Shown here one piece after another: positions 8,748 to 18,448 of a stretch of 64,000 bases of DNA (the stretch's first letter is position 1; every line of letters starts with the position of its first letter). The position numbers were made by a program, and so were the translations under genes. The notes beneath the pieces are model-generated. The model was not told the DNA's origin, searched no databases, and saw only the letters and a list, made by a program, of their open reading frames with translations. The DNA is from Defluviitalea saccharophila (GTDB lineage: Bacteria; Bacillota; Clostridia; Lachnospirales; Defluviitaleaceae): contig NZ_CP121687.1 in NCBI RefSeq assembly GCF_038396635.1, forward strand, positions 310,001 to 374,000. The letters run 5' to 3'.

Positions 8748-9868
8748 CAGAAAAGATTAATATTACCGAAGAATCTGAACTATTAATATGTGATTTGCAG
8801 TTTTTTGCAGATAAAGATGGAAAAACTGAGAAGCCTACTGCTAGAAAACGCAGTAAGGCAAGAGAAGAAGGTCAAGTAGTTAAAAGCATGGAAATTAATA
8901 CGGCTTTCCTGCTTATATTTATGTTTTCATCTCTTGAAATATTCGGACCATTTATTTATGGCAGAATTACTTCTATTTTTGAAGACACTTATATTTTACT
9001 TCCACAATTAGACAATATTTTTACTAACACTTATATGTTAGATTTTGGTCCCCATATATTTTCGCAAATTATGATCATTGTATCTCCATTATTTGCTGTT
9101 GCATTGGCTGTAGGAATTACCATAAGTTATGTTCAGGTAGGATGGCATCCGACATTCAAGCCTTTGCGTCCTAAATTTAGCAGGATGAATCCAATTTCTG
9201 GTTTTGGTAGATTATTTTCAAAACACTCTTTGGTAGAGTTAATAAAATCGATTGTTAAAGTTGCAATTATCGGTGTCGTGATCTATAGTTCTGTAATTGA
9301 TGAAGTAGACAATATTGTGCTTCTGTTGGATATGGAGTTATTGCAGATGGTTCAATACATTGGTAAAGTCATTATTGACATGGGCATCAAGGTAGGTATG
9401 TTTTTTATATTTATTGCGGCAGCAGATTATGCATTTCAAAGATATGAACATGAACAAAACTTAAAAATGACGAAAGAAGAAGTCAAAGATGAATATAAAA
9501 TGACTGAAGGAAATCCTGAAATTAAAAGTAAAGTAAGACAAAAAATGCGAGAGATCTCTTTGAGGAGAATGATGCAAGAGATACCAAAAGCCGATGTCGT
9601 TATTACAAATCCAACTCATTATGCGGTAGCTATACAATATGATTCTAATATTGCTTCTGCACCGATTGTAATAGCAAAAGGTGTAGATTATTTGGCCTTA
9701 CGAATCAAAAGTATAGCAGGAGAAAATAATATTGAGATTGTAGAAAATAAGCCGCTTGCAAGAGCACTATATCAAACAGTAGATATTGGAAAAGAGATTC
9801 CGCCTGAATTATATCAGGCTGTTGCTGAGGTATTGGCATTTGTTTATAGTTTGAAGAAAAATATGTAG
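8744..9868 (+). CDS. flhB: flagellar export specificity switch protein FlhB
   Basis: The order is a cytoplasmic N-terminus with EKPTARKRSKAREEGQV, four membrane helices, and a C-terminal cytoplasmic domain with the self-cleavage motif NPTH at residues 289-292. FlhB wraps the export gate and switches export from rod/hook to filament substrates after cleavage between Asn and Pro. All catalytic features are intact. The 374-residue length is usual. The N-terminal extension of about 25 residues before the conserved KTEKPT stretch is slightly longer than in many homologues. Confidence 0.97.
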   Translation: MTEKINITEESELLICDLQFFADKDGKTEKPTARKRSKAREEGQVVKSMEINTAFLLIFMFSSLEIFGPFIYGRITSIFEDTYILLPQLDNIFTNTYMLDFGPHIFSQIMIIVSPLFAVALAVGITISYVQVGWHPTFKPLRPKFSRMNPISGFGRLFSKHSLVELIKSIVKVAIIGVVIYSSVIDEVDNIVLLLDMELLQMVQYIGKVIIDMGIKVGMFFIFIAAADYAFQRYEHEQNLKMTKEEVKDEYKMTEGNPEIKSKVRQKMREISLRRMMQEIPKADVVITNPTHYAVAIQYDSNIASAPIVIAKGVDYLALRIKSIAGENNIEIVENKPLARALYQTVDIGKEIPPELYQAVAEVLAFVYSLKKNM

Positions 9869-9930
9869 TTATGCAGAATCCTTGCATTTTATATTTGCAA
9901 TTTTCATGGTCTTTTGAGGGAGGCTTTTGT

Positions 9931-11976
9931 GTGAAATCTGGAAATATGTTTCTTGGAGCATTTGTAATATCAATTATAATGATGATTATTATACCACTTC
10001 CACAGTGGATTTTAGATATATTTTTTACTATAAATATTGCAGTGGCGCTAATTATTCTTCTTAATACGTTATTTTCTAAAGAAGCCACTGACATGTCAAT
10101 GTTTCCGTCAATCTTATTGATTACAACATTATTTAGACTAGCTCTAAACATATCTTCTACCAGATCAATTTTAGGAGAAGGATATGCCGGGGAAGTTGTT
10201 AATGCTTTCGGAAGCTTTGTTGCAGGAGGAAATATTGTCCTTGGTGTCGTTGTATTTATCATTATCGTTATTATACAATTTTTGGTTATTACTAAAGGTG
10301 CAGAACGTGTAGCAGAGGTATCTGCAAGATTTACATTAGATGCTATGCCAGGAAAACAGATGGCAATTGATGCGGATTTAAATACCGGATTAATTGATGA
10401 GGCTGAAGCAAAAGAGAGAAGAAAAAAAATACAGGAAGAAGCTCAGTTTTATGGAGCTATGGACGGAGCCAGTAAGTTTGTAAAGAATGATGCTGTTGCT
10501 GGAATAATTATTACTTTTATTAATATTATCGGAGGACTTATTTTAGGAACTACCGGAATCACAACAGGAAAACCAATTCCTCTTACGGAAGCTCTTGAAG
10601 TATATACAATTTTAACGATTGGTGATGGACTTGTAAGCCAAATACCATCACTACTTATATCAACAGCGACAGGGATACTTGTAACGAAAACAGCCACTGA
10701 AGCTGACATGAGTAGTGATTTATTTAAACAACTTGCAAGTACTCCGCTGATCTTTCAAATTTCAGGGGCTACTCTAATCGTTTTAGGAATAACCACTCCA
10801 TTGCCTTGGTATATTATGGTTCCAATAGGGATATTGCTGATGGTCGGAGCCAGTTCTATTGATAAAAGGCTTAAACTCCAAACAATTAATGAAGAAGTTT
10901 CAACTGAGGATATTGAAGCAGAAGAAGTTAGAAAGCCTGAAAATGTGGTGTCTCTGCTTCAAGTTGATCCTATAGAATTAGAGTTTGGATATGGAATCAT
11001 TCCTCTTGCAGATGTGAATCAAGGGGGAGATTTACTTGATAGAGTTGTAATGATCAGAAGACAGATTGCATTAGAATTAGGAGCTATCGTTCCTATCATT
11101 AGATTAAGGGATAATATTCAATTAAGTCCTAATCAATATATTATTAAAATCAAAGGTGTTGAAATTGCTAAAGGTGAAATTCTTTTTGACCACTATATGG
11201 CTATGAATCCAGGATACGTAGAAGAAGAAATTGATGGAATTGAAACGGTTGAGCCTGCATTTGGATTGCCTGCTTTGTGGATATCAGAAAGTCAAAGGGA
11301 AAAAGCTGAGATGATGGGATACACAGTTGTTGATCCGCCATCAATCATCGCTACTCATTTAACTGAAGTCATTAAACGACACTTACACGAATTACTCAGT
11401 CGTCAAGATGTTCAAACCCTTATTAATAATGTTAAAGAAAATCATCCTGCTCTTATTGATGAGCTGGTTCCAAAAATATTGGGCATAGGGGATATTCAAA
11501 AAGTATTGGCAAATTTACTCAAGGAATCAGTATCTATAAGAGATTTAGTTACAATATTTGAAACTTTAGCTGATTATGGAGCAGTAACTAGAGACACTGA
11601 TTTACTAACTGAATATGTTCGCCAAAGTCTTGGAAGGGCAATCTCTAAAAAGTTTTTAAATCAGAGATCAAACAATATTATTACTTTAGATCCAGTATTG
11701 GAGCAAACAATTATGGATGCTGTACAGCAATCAGAGCAAGGTTCTTATCTCGCTTTAGATCCACAAACAACGCAACAAATTTTTGAAAAATTAAGTCGTG
11801 AAATTGCTCGCTTTAATTCTATAGGACAGCAGCCAATTTTACTAACATCACCTATTGTAAGGATTTATTTCAAGAAATTAACTGAGCAGATTGCACCAGA
11901 TCTTGTGGTACTATCATACAATGAAGTTGATTCCAGCATTGAAATGCAATCTATTGGGATGGTGAGCTTGACATGA
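9931..11976 (+). CDS. flhA: flagellar type III export gate protein FlhA
   Basis: FlhA forms the nonameric export ring that docks chaperone-substrate complexes and uses the proton motive force. The N-terminal half has about eight membrane helices and the FHIPEP-family loop with ERVAEVSARFTLDAMPGKQMAID. The C-terminal half is the cytoplasmic domain from about residue 340, including LPALWIS and VDPPSIIATHL. I chose the GTG at 9931, seven bases after GAGGGAGGC, which gives 681 residues; an in-frame ATG at 9871 lacks a ribosome site and adds non-conserved residues. It overlaps flhF by four bases. Confidence 0.97.
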   Translation: MKSGNMFLGAFVISIIMMIIIPLPQWILDIFFTINIAVALIILLNTLFSKEATDMSMFPSILLITTLFRLALNISSTRSILGEGYAGEVVNAFGSFVAGGNIVLGVVVFIIIVIIQFLVITKGAERVAEVSARFTLDAMPGKQMAIDADLNTGLIDEAEAKERRKKIQEEAQFYGAMDGASKFVKNDAVAGIIITFINIIGGLILGTTGITTGKPIPLTEALEVYTILTIGDGLVSQIPSLLISTATGILVTKTATEADMSSDLFKQLASTPLIFQISGATLIVLGITTPLPWYIMVPIGILLMVGASSIDKRLKLQTINEEVSTEDIEAEEVRKPENVVSLLQVDPIELEFGYGIIPLADVNQGGDLLDRVVMIRRQIALELGAIVPIIRLRDNIQLSPNQYIIKIKGVEIAKGEILFDHYMAMNPGYVEEEIDGIETVEPAFGLPALWISESQREKAEMMGYTVVDPPSIIATHLTEVIKRHLHELLSRQDVQTLINNVKENHPALIDELVPKILGIGDIQKVLANLLKESVSIRDLVTIFETLADYGAVTRDTDLLTEYVRQSLGRAISKKFLNQRSNNIITLDPVLEQTIMDAVQQSEQGSYLALDPQTTQQIFEKLSREIARFNSIGQQPILLTSPIVRIYFKKLTEQIAPDLVVLSYNEVDSSIEMQSIGMVSLT

Positions 11977-13187
11977 AAATTAGAAAATATGAAGCTAGAA
12001 CGGAATATGAAGCAATTGAAAAAGTAAAAAATGACTTAGGTAAGGATGCATTGGTTCTAAATATAAAAAAAATCAGCCCCAAAGGGATATTTAAATTATT
12101 TAGACGTCCTTCAGTAGAGGTAATGGCTGCTTTAGATGAACAATTCTCTAAAACAAATCTTCAAAATGAAAAAAGGTTACCTGAATATAAAAATTCAGAT
12201 CCCAGTAAAACAAGCGATACGTTTAACTTAAATTTAAATGCATCAAAACATGTGATTGACGAGCAAAAGAAAACCATAAAAAGTTTAGAGAATAAATTAG
12301 ACAATCTCGAGGGACTTCTCACAAAAGTCATGGAAAAGGTAAGTACAGAAAGTCAGATTCAAATTATTGATAACAGCAATCAAACCAGACAATATAATAG
12401 TACCATTTTACAGCTCTTTTATGATAGTTTAATTAAAAATGAGGTACTTCCTGAGATTGCAGAAATTATATTAAGTGATTTAGATCAGACAGAAGAGGTG
12501 CAATCTAATAATATTAATGATTTAGTTGGAATTGTATATAATCGCATTATGCAAATACTGGGTAAGCCAAGTCCAATAGAACTTACAAATAATAAGCCAA
12601 AAATTGTTTTTTTTATTGGACCCACTGGAGTAGGAAAAACGACGACCATTGCCAAGATCACAGCACACTTTGCCCTCAATTTGCAAAAGAAGGTAGGCTT
12701 AATTACTGCAGATACCTATCGTATTGCTGCTGTTGAACAGCTTAAAACGTATGCTGAAATATTAAATGTTCCGGTGGAGGTTATTTATGCTCCAGAGGAA
12801 TTAACAGAGACATTAGAAAAAATGAAAAGTCGAGATATTATATTTATTGATACTGCAGGAAGATCTCATAAAAACCTTCAGCAGTTCCAGGAATTGAATC
12901 ATCTCATATCAACGATAGAAGAAAAAGAAGTATTTTTAGTGTTGAGTGCAACAACCAAGTATAAGGATATGGTTCACATAATTAATAAATATTCCCCAAT
13001 TTCCAACTACCGTATTATTTTCACGAAGATTGACGAGACTACCGCCCTTGGAACAATTTTAAATATACGTTATCTTACACAAAAGCCTTTATCATATATT
13101 ACCTTCGGCCAAAATGTTCCGGATGACATTGAATTGATGAGTCCGGAAAAAATGACCAAAGCCTTATTAGGGAGTATGGAAGAATGA
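11973..13187 (+). CDS. flhF: flagellar SRP-type GTPase FlhF
   Basis: The N-terminal basic B domain (MKIRKYEARTEYEAIEKVK) is followed by a variable linker, then an NG domain of the signal-recognition-particle GTPase type with P-loop GPTGVGKTT at residues 216-224, DTYRIAAVEQLKTY, DTAGR and TKIDET. FlhF sets flagellar position and number together with FlhG. The gene is coupled to flhA in front and flhG behind, each by four-base overlaps. Length (404) is normal. Confidence 0.96.
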   Translation: MKIRKYEARTEYEAIEKVKNDLGKDALVLNIKKISPKGIFKLFRRPSVEVMAALDEQFSKTNLQNEKRLPEYKNSDPSKTSDTFNLNLNASKHVIDEQKKTIKSLENKLDNLEGLLTKVMEKVSTESQIQIIDNSNQTRQYNSTILQLFYDSLIKNEVLPEIAEIILSDLDQTEEVQSNNINDLVGIVYNRIMQILGKPSPIELTNNKPKIVFFIGPTGVGKTTTIAKITAHFALNLQKKVGLITADTYRIAAVEQLKTYAEILNVPVEVIYAPEELTETLEKMKSRDIIFIDTAGRSHKNLQQFQELNHLISTIEEKEVFLVLSATTKYKDMVHIINKYSPISNYRIIFTKIDETTALGTILNIRYLTQKPLSYITFGQNVPDDIELMSPEKMTKALLGSMEE

Positions 13188-14074
13188 TTGATCAAGCAGA
13201 GAATCTAAGAAAAATTATAAATAATAATAATCAGTTAACACAGGAGGCTTCAAAGATACGTTCTGCAAGGGTAATAACAATTACCAGTGGAAAAGGGGGA
13301 GTTGGCAAAAGTAATGTTGCAGTCAATTTGGCTGTGCAATTACGAAAAATCGGAAAAAGAGTTGTTATCATCGATGCCGACTTTGGGTTAGCAAACATTG
13401 AAGTCATTCTTGGCATTGTTCCCAAATATACCTTTAGCGATGTTATGAATGGGGAAAAAATTATTACAGACATTATGACAGAAGGTCCAATGAACATAAA
13501 ATTTATTTCCGGAGGCTCTGGAGTACAGGATTTGATCCGCTTGAATGAGAGTCAACTATCCTATTTTATAAAGAACTTATACCTACTCGATAAAATGGCA
13601 GATATTATATTAATCGACACAGGGGCTGGTTTAACAGACGCTGTGTTATGCTTTTCGAGAGCTGCGGATGAAATCATTTTAGTAACGACGCCGGAACCAA
13701 CTTCTATTACAGATGCCTATGCACTTGTAAAAACATTATCTGCACAAAATAAAGAATCTATTCCAAATATTAAACTCATAGTTAATAGAGTTGATGATGA
13801 TGAAGAAGGAAAAGAAATTTATTTTAAATTAAAACAGGTATCCAAGCGTTTCTTAGATGTAGATATTGAAGAATTAGGGTATATCCCATATGATAGAGCA
13901 TTGGTTAAATCAGTAAAATTACAAGAACCCGTCTCTCTAAGTTTTCCGAAAAGTGAGGTAAGCAGAGCTTTTGAGAGTATTTCAAATAAAATAGCAAATA
14001 TTGATACTGAAAATAAAGAGGGCTTAGGTTTTACATCATTTGTTAAACGTCTAATGAATTTCTTTAATTCTTAA
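13184..14074 (+). CDS. flhG: MinD-like ATPase FlhG (YlxH)
   Basis: A deviant Walker A motif SGKGGVGKS at residues 35-43, the IDADFGLAN switch region and the IDTGAGL motif mark a ParA/MinD-type ATPase. FlhG counts or positions flagella, stimulates the FlhF GTPase through its N-terminus, and in Bacillus interacts with FliM/FliY. The N-terminus has the QAENLRKII stretch expected for FlhF activation. The C-terminus ends in an amphipathic helix (SFVKRLMNFFN) consistent with membrane association. It starts inside the flhF stop. Confidence 0.95.
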   Translation: MIDQAENLRKIINNNNQLTQEASKIRSARVITITSGKGGVGKSNVAVNLAVQLRKIGKRVVIIDADFGLANIEVILGIVPKYTFSDVMNGEKIITDIMTEGPMNIKFISGGSGVQDLIRLNESQLSYFIKNLYLLDKMADIILIDTGAGLTDAVLCFSRAADEIILVTTPEPTSITDAYALVKTLSAQNKESIPNIKLIVNRVDDDEEGKEIYFKLKQVSKRFLDVDIEELGYIPYDRALVKSVKLQEPVSLSFPKSEVSRAFESISNKIANIDTENKEGLGFTSFVKRLMNFFNS

Positions 14075-14098
14075 TTACTTCAGTAAAGGAGGACACTA

Positions 14099-14743
14099 AT
14101 GAAAGAACCTCTATCACCAGGTCTGAAAGTCGAGATAAAGCGGCTTAGTTTTTTAAATAATAATAAATCTCAAGGCTTTATAAGTCAGATTGAAGAATGT
14201 GTCAATGATAAGATTTTAATCATTGGAGCACCTATATCTGGCGGAAAAATTGTACCCCTTAAAATGAATACTGAATACATGCTGATAATATATGGGGCTA
14301 CTGGAATGTATAGATGCAATGTTGTCATTAAGAAATCGTTTAAAAAAGATTCAATTGAAATGTTAGAGGTTGAAAGGGTAACATCTTTAGAAAAAATTCA
14401 GAGGAGAGAGTTTTTTCGACTAGAATGTGTTATTCCTTTTCAATTTAAGGCAGGAGATACTTGGGAAAAAGGAATCATAAAAGACATTAGCGGTGGAGGT
14501 ATACGGTTTATTACAAATTCTCAATTAAAAACACAAGGAGAGATCATATTAAGAATTCCTTTGGATGAAGAAGAAATCACTTTATCAGGTAAATTGTTAA
14601 TAAAGGAAGCTTCTAACACAGAACTTTATAAATATCAGTATAGAGTGTCTTTTGAAGATATTAAAAAGAGTGACCAGGATACCATAATTCAGTATATTTT
14701 CTTGCAACAAAGAAAACAAGTTAGACAATATAAAGGATTGTGA
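14099..14743 (+). CDS. PilZ domain protein, YcgR-type flagellar brake
   Basis: The N-terminal half (about residues 1-95) matches the YcgR-N/PilZN fold type. The C-terminal PilZ domain shows RREFFR near residue 102 and DISGGGIRF near residue 128, the RxxxR and D/NxSxxG motifs that bind cyclic di-GMP. YcgR-type proteins bind the motor or stator when c-di-GMP is high and slow or stop rotation. The location between flhG and cheB, inside the operon, supports this. All c-di-GMP ligands appear present. Bacillus has its homologue (YpfA/DgrA) elsewhere. Function at the motor is inferred. Confidence 0.88.
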   Translation: MKEPLSPGLKVEIKRLSFLNNNKSQGFISQIEECVNDKILIIGAPISGGKIVPLKMNTEYMLIIYGATGMYRCNVVIKKSFKKDSIEMLEVERVTSLEKIQRREFFRLECVIPFQFKAGDTWEKGIIKDISGGGIRFITNSQLKTQGEIILRIPLDEEEITLSGKLLIKEASNTELYKYQYRVSFEDIKKSDQDTIIQYIFLQQRKQVRQYKGL

Positions 14744-14748
14744 TTGTA

Positions 14749-15816
14749 ATGATGGAGAAGAAAAAAGTATTGGTTATTGATGATTCTGCTTTTATGAGAA
14801 GAGTAATTTCTGATATAATTAATAATGACCATAGATTTATTGTTGTGGGAACTGCAAATAATGGCGAAGAAGGTCTTAAAAAGATTCAAGAGTTAAATCC
14901 AGATGTAATTACACTTGATGTAGAGATGCCCTCTATGAATGGGCTAGAGATGTTAAATGTTTTAATGAAAACAAATCCCAAACCAGTTCTTGTAATCAGT
15001 GCTTTAACAAAAGAGGGTGCGGATACAACTATTCAAGCCTTAGGACTAGGAGCAGTTGATTTTATTACTAAACCAAAAAATATTTTTAAAATGAATGAAG
15101 ATGAAATAAAAACACATATATTAGAAAAAATTTCTATCGCTTCAAAGATACACAATTTCCCTTCTAGAAGTGAAAAAAAGATAGAAAAGTACGTAACAAA
15201 AAGTAGAGCAGTATCATCTCCTAGTTCAAAGTTAAAGAAAATAGTTGCTATAGGCACTTCTACAGGAGGGCCCAGAGCTTTACAGGAAGTGTTGCCTTAT
15301 ATTCCTAAAGAATTGCCGGCAAGTTACGTAATCGTTCAGCATATGCCTCCCGGCTTTACTAAATCTTTAGCAGAACGATTAAATTCTTTAAGTGATATTA
15401 CAGTGAAGGAGGCAGAAGATAAAGATATCTTATATCCAGGAGTTGCCTATATAGCCCCGGGAGATTATCATATTTTAATCGAAAAAGCGAATTACTCATC
15501 AGATTATTGGATTAGATTATCAAGTAGTCCTTCTGTGGGAGGTCACCGACCATCGGTTAATGTTATGTTAAATTCTCTATCAGAGACTAATTTGGATAAT
15601 ATTGTTGGTGTAATTATGACTGGAATGGGTTCAGATGGATGTGAAGGTATGAAAAATCTTAAAACAAAAAATAATGCTTATATTATTGCTCAGGACGAAA
15701 AAACCTGCGTTGTTTATGGAATGCCTAAAGCTGTTGTTGAATCAGGAATTGCTAATGTAGTTGTACCTATACAACAAATTGCAAAAGAAATAGTAAAAGC
15801 GGTGGAGGTGCTTTAG
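14749..15816 (+). CDS. cheB: chemotaxis protein-glutamate methylesterase/deamidase CheB
   Basis: An N-terminal receiver domain with phosphorylatable Asp57 (DVEMPSMNG) is joined by a basic linker to a C-terminal methylesterase domain. The catalytic triad can be read as Ser171 in GTSTGGP, His198 in QHMPPG and Asp296 in GMGSDG. CheB removes methyl groups from chemoreceptors when phosphorylated by CheA. AAAGGA precedes ATG 14749 by 11 bases; the GTG at 14740 overlapping the PilZ gene is too close to it. No cheR is present in the window, so the methyltransferase must be encoded elsewhere. Confidence 0.96.
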   Translation: MMEKKKVLVIDDSAFMRRVISDIINNDHRFIVVGTANNGEEGLKKIQELNPDVITLDVEMPSMNGLEMLNVLMKTNPKPVLVISALTKEGADTTIQALGLGAVDFITKPKNIFKMNEDEIKTHILEKISIASKIHNFPSRSEKKIEKYVTKSRAVSSPSSKLKKIVAIGTSTGGPRALQEVLPYIPKELPASYVIVQHMPPGFTKSLAERLNSLSDITVKEAEDKDILYPGVAYIAPGDYHILIEKANYSSDYWIRLSSSPSVGGHRPSVNVMLNSLSETNLDNIVGVIMTGMGSDGCEGMKNLKTKNNAYIIAQDEKTCVVYGMPKAVVESGIANVVVPIQQIAKEIVKAVEVL

Positions 15817-15817
15817 T

Positions 15818-17896
15818 ATGGACATGAGCCAATATTTAGAAATATTTATCGAGGAATCAAAGGAACATCTTCAAGGGTTAAATGAAAATTTGCTCCAACT
15901 TGAAAATGAGCCTGAAAATATGGCCATCTTAAATGAAATATTCCGTGTAGCACATACTTTAAAAGGTATGTCGGGAACCATGGGATTTACAAGGATGCAA
16001 AAACTAACGCATAATATGGAAAATGTGCTTTCAGAAATTCGCAATGGACATATTAAAGCAAATTCAAATTTGCTTGATACTCTTTTCAAATGTTTAGATG
16101 CATTAGAAAACTATGTGAATGAAATCACAAATACTGGAAGCGAAGGACAAGAAGACTATAATAATATCCTTAAAGAATTAGGCGAAATACTATCGGGAAA
16201 GTCAGAAAACATAGAAGATAGCAGTGAAAAGAAAGAAAATACTGCTGGCTCTAACACAATTCCAGATGCTAATATTGCTAATTCAGATGTTTCAAATATT
16301 GTACTGAATGAATATGAAAATAATGCTGTAAAAAGTGCAGTAGCAAGAAATTATAATGTATATGAAATAACTGTTCAATTAAATAAAAGCTGTGTACTCA
16401 AATCAGCCCGTGCGTTTATTGTATTTAGAACATTAGAAAACTATGGAGAAATCATTAAAGCGATTCCTAAAGTTGAAGATATTGAAGATGAAAAATTTGA
16501 ATTTGACTTTACAGTAGTAGTGATTTCAAAAGAGTCAAAAGATGTTTTAAAGAAAGGTTTGCTAAGCATTGCTGAAGTTGAAGAAATCATTATAAAAGAC
16601 ATTGTTGTGTCACAAAGCAGCCCTTCTAGTTCAACTGAATCTTCAAGCAATGGAATGCAATTAAGTTCTTCAGCAGAAGATACGATACAAGATGCTACAT
16701 ATGAAGAAAACAGTGATGTTTCAAAAGATTCTGGATCAAAGTCAAAACCTAAAGCAGGAAAAACTGTTCGCGTAGATATAGATCGATTAGATACTTTAAT
16801 GAATCTTGTTAGTGAGCTCATCATTGTAAAAACAAGACTTGAAGGCATTGAAGGAGAAAACAATAGCCAAAATTACAATGAAGCAGTTGAGTATTTAGAA
16901 AGAATTACAACCAATATTCATGATGCTGTTATGAAAGTAAGGATGGTTCCTGTTGAAAGAGTATTTAATCGTTTCCCAAGAATGATAAGAGATATCTCTA
17001 GAAAGCTCAATAAAGATATTGAACTTACCATGTCTGGAGAAGAAACCGAGTTAGATAGAACCGTTATTGATGAAATAGGAGATCCTTTAATTCATTTACT
17101 AAGAAATGCAGCAGATCATGGATTGGAAACAACTGAGGAACGCATTCGTAAAGGGAAAGAAAAAACAGGTCATATTTATTTACGAGCTTATCAAGACGGA
17201 AATAACGTTGTCATTGAAGTAGAAGACGATGGTAATGGTATAGATACTAAAAAGGTTAGGGACAAAGCAATTGAGAAAGGTGCTATTTCTCCAGAATTAG
17301 CTGCTAATTTATCCGAGCAAGAAATTATTGAATTATTATTTAAACCAAGCTTTAGTACTTCAGAAAACATTTCTGATATTTCAGGAAGAGGCGTAGGTTT
17401 AGATGTAGTTAAAACTAAGATTGAGGCATTGGGTGGAGATATTGAAGTTAAAACAACTTTAGGAAAAGGAAGTAAGTTTATTGTTTGCCTCCCTCTTACT
17501 TTGGCAATTATTCAAGCACTTATGGTTAAAGTAGGGGAAGAAAAATATGCTATTCCTCTTAATACGATACAAAATATTGAAGATGTAAAAGTATCCGATA
17601 TACAATACGTACAAAAACAAGAAGTTATTGTTTTAAGAAATCAAGTAATTCCAATTGTTCGATTGGATAAAGTCTTAGATGTACAAAAACGCAATCAAAC
17701 AGATGTAATCACCGTTGTTATTGTTAAAAAAGGTGAGAAGCAAGCAGGTTTTGTAGTTGATGGCTTAATTGGACAACAGGAAATTGTAATCAAATCCTTA
17801 GGAAAATATTTAAGTGGTATTCGTATGATTGCCGGTGCAACTATTTTAGGGGATGGAGAAGTAGCTCTTATTTTAGATATTAATACATTAGTATAG
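15818..17896 (+). CDS. cheA: chemotaxis histidine kinase CheA
   Basis: Domains in order are an Hpt domain (residues 1-105) with phosphorylation site His46 in AHTLKGMSG; a P2 CheY/CheB-binding region in the middle flanked by Ser/Glu-rich linkers; a dimerisation domain starting VRVDIDRLDTLMNLVSELI; an HATPase domain with IHLLRNAADHGLE, VEDDGNGID and GRGVGLDVVK; and a C-terminal CheW-like domain. CheA autophosphorylates under receptor control and passes phosphate to CheY and CheB. GGAGGTG precedes the ATG, one base after the cheB stop. All catalytic motifs are intact. Confidence 0.97.
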   Translation: MDMSQYLEIFIEESKEHLQGLNENLLQLENEPENMAILNEIFRVAHTLKGMSGTMGFTRMQKLTHNMENVLSEIRNGHIKANSNLLDTLFKCLDALENYVNEITNTGSEGQEDYNNILKELGEILSGKSENIEDSSEKKENTAGSNTIPDANIANSDVSNIVLNEYENNAVKSAVARNYNVYEITVQLNKSCVLKSARAFIVFRTLENYGEIIKAIPKVEDIEDEKFEFDFTVVVISKESKDVLKKGLLSIAEVEEIIIKDIVVSQSSPSSSTESSSNGMQLSSSAEDTIQDATYEENSDVSKDSGSKSKPKAGKTVRVDIDRLDTLMNLVSELIIVKTRLEGIEGENNSQNYNEAVEYLERITTNIHDAVMKVRMVPVERVFNRFPRMIRDISRKLNKDIELTMSGEETELDRTVIDEIGDPLIHLLRNAADHGLETTEERIRKGKEKTGHIYLRAYQDGNNVVIEVEDDGNGIDTKKVRDKAIEKGAISPELAANLSEQEIIELLFKPSFSTSENISDISGRGVGLDVVKTKIEALGGDIEVKTTLGKGSKFIVCLPLTLAIIQALMVKVGEEKYAIPLNTIQNIEDVKVSDIQYVQKQEVIVLRNQVIPIVRLDKVLDVQKRNQTDVITVVIVKKGEKQAGFVVDGLIGQQEIVIKSLGKYLSGIRMIAGATILGDGEVALILDINTLV

Positions 17897-17910
17897 ACGG
17901 GGGCGATAAT

Positions 17911-18357
17911 ATGGAGAATATTTCTAATGCGGAATCCAAGCAATATGTAGTATTTAAATTGGGTAATGAAGAATATGGTATAGACATACAAAAAGTTCAG
18001 ATTATTGAGAGAATACAAAACATCACAAGAGTTCCTAAGTCCCCTTATTTTATTAAAGGAGTAATTAATCTTCGAGGAGAAATTATTCCAGTAATGAGTC
18101 TAAGAAGTAAATTTGATTTAGAAGAAGACGAATATAATGACGAAACGAGAATTATTATTGTTGAAATAGAGGATAGCAAGATTGGAATGATTGTTGATCA
18201 AGTAAAAGAAGTACTTCAAATTTCAACAGAAGCTATAGAAAACGTTCAAGGATTTACATCAGATATTAATTTTAATTTTATTCAGGGCGTAGGAAAGGTA
18301 AACGACCATATTGTTACTTTATTGAATTTAAAAAGTATTATTGATTCTACAATGTAA
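17911..18357 (+). CDS. cheW: chemotaxis coupling protein CheW
   Basis: A 148-residue single CheW domain beginning QYVVFKLGNEEYGIDIQKVQ and including FIKGVINLRGEIIPVMSLR, the SH3-like fold that links receptors to CheA. GGGGGCG precedes ATG 17911. A 91-base gap with a very strong hairpin separates it from cheC, while most other genes in the operon overlap or nearly touch. Confidence 0.96.
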   Translation: MENISNAESKQYVVFKLGNEEYGIDIQKVQIIERIQNITRVPKSPYFIKGVINLRGEIIPVMSLRSKFDLEEDEYNDETRIIIVEIEDSKIGMIVDQVKEVLQISTEAIENVQGFTSDINFNFIQGVGKVNDHIVTLLNLKSIIDSTM

Positions 18358-18378
18358 TTTGTATTTATATTTCATTGA

Positions 18379-18426
18379 ATAGATTTCCAATAAGAGTATA
18401 TTTATATACTCTTATTGGAAATCTAT
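18379..18426 (+). other. 22-bp perfect hairpin between cheW and cheC
   Basis: Bases 18379-18400 and 18405-18426 are perfectly complementary over 22 bp with a 4-base TTTA loop. The stem is AT-rich but long, and is followed by cattatttgaagg rather than a T run. As RNA it would be one of the most stable local structures in the operon. It may be a terminator with partial readthrough, an mRNA 3'-end stabiliser for the cheBAW transcript or an RNase processing site. The inverted repeat is certain; the function is inferred. Confidence 0.65.
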
Positions 18427-18448
18427 CATTATTTGAAGGAGTGAAATA

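Noticed and set aside
9705-10262. Minus-strand open frame of 185 codons
   Set aside because: It lies antisense to flhB and flhA, which have complete family motifs; the translation is Ile/Asn-rich without recognisable domains and has no ribosome site.
16441-16863. Minus-strand open frame of 140 codons
   Set aside because: Antisense to the P2/linker part of cheA, Ser-rich shadow translation, no ribosome site.
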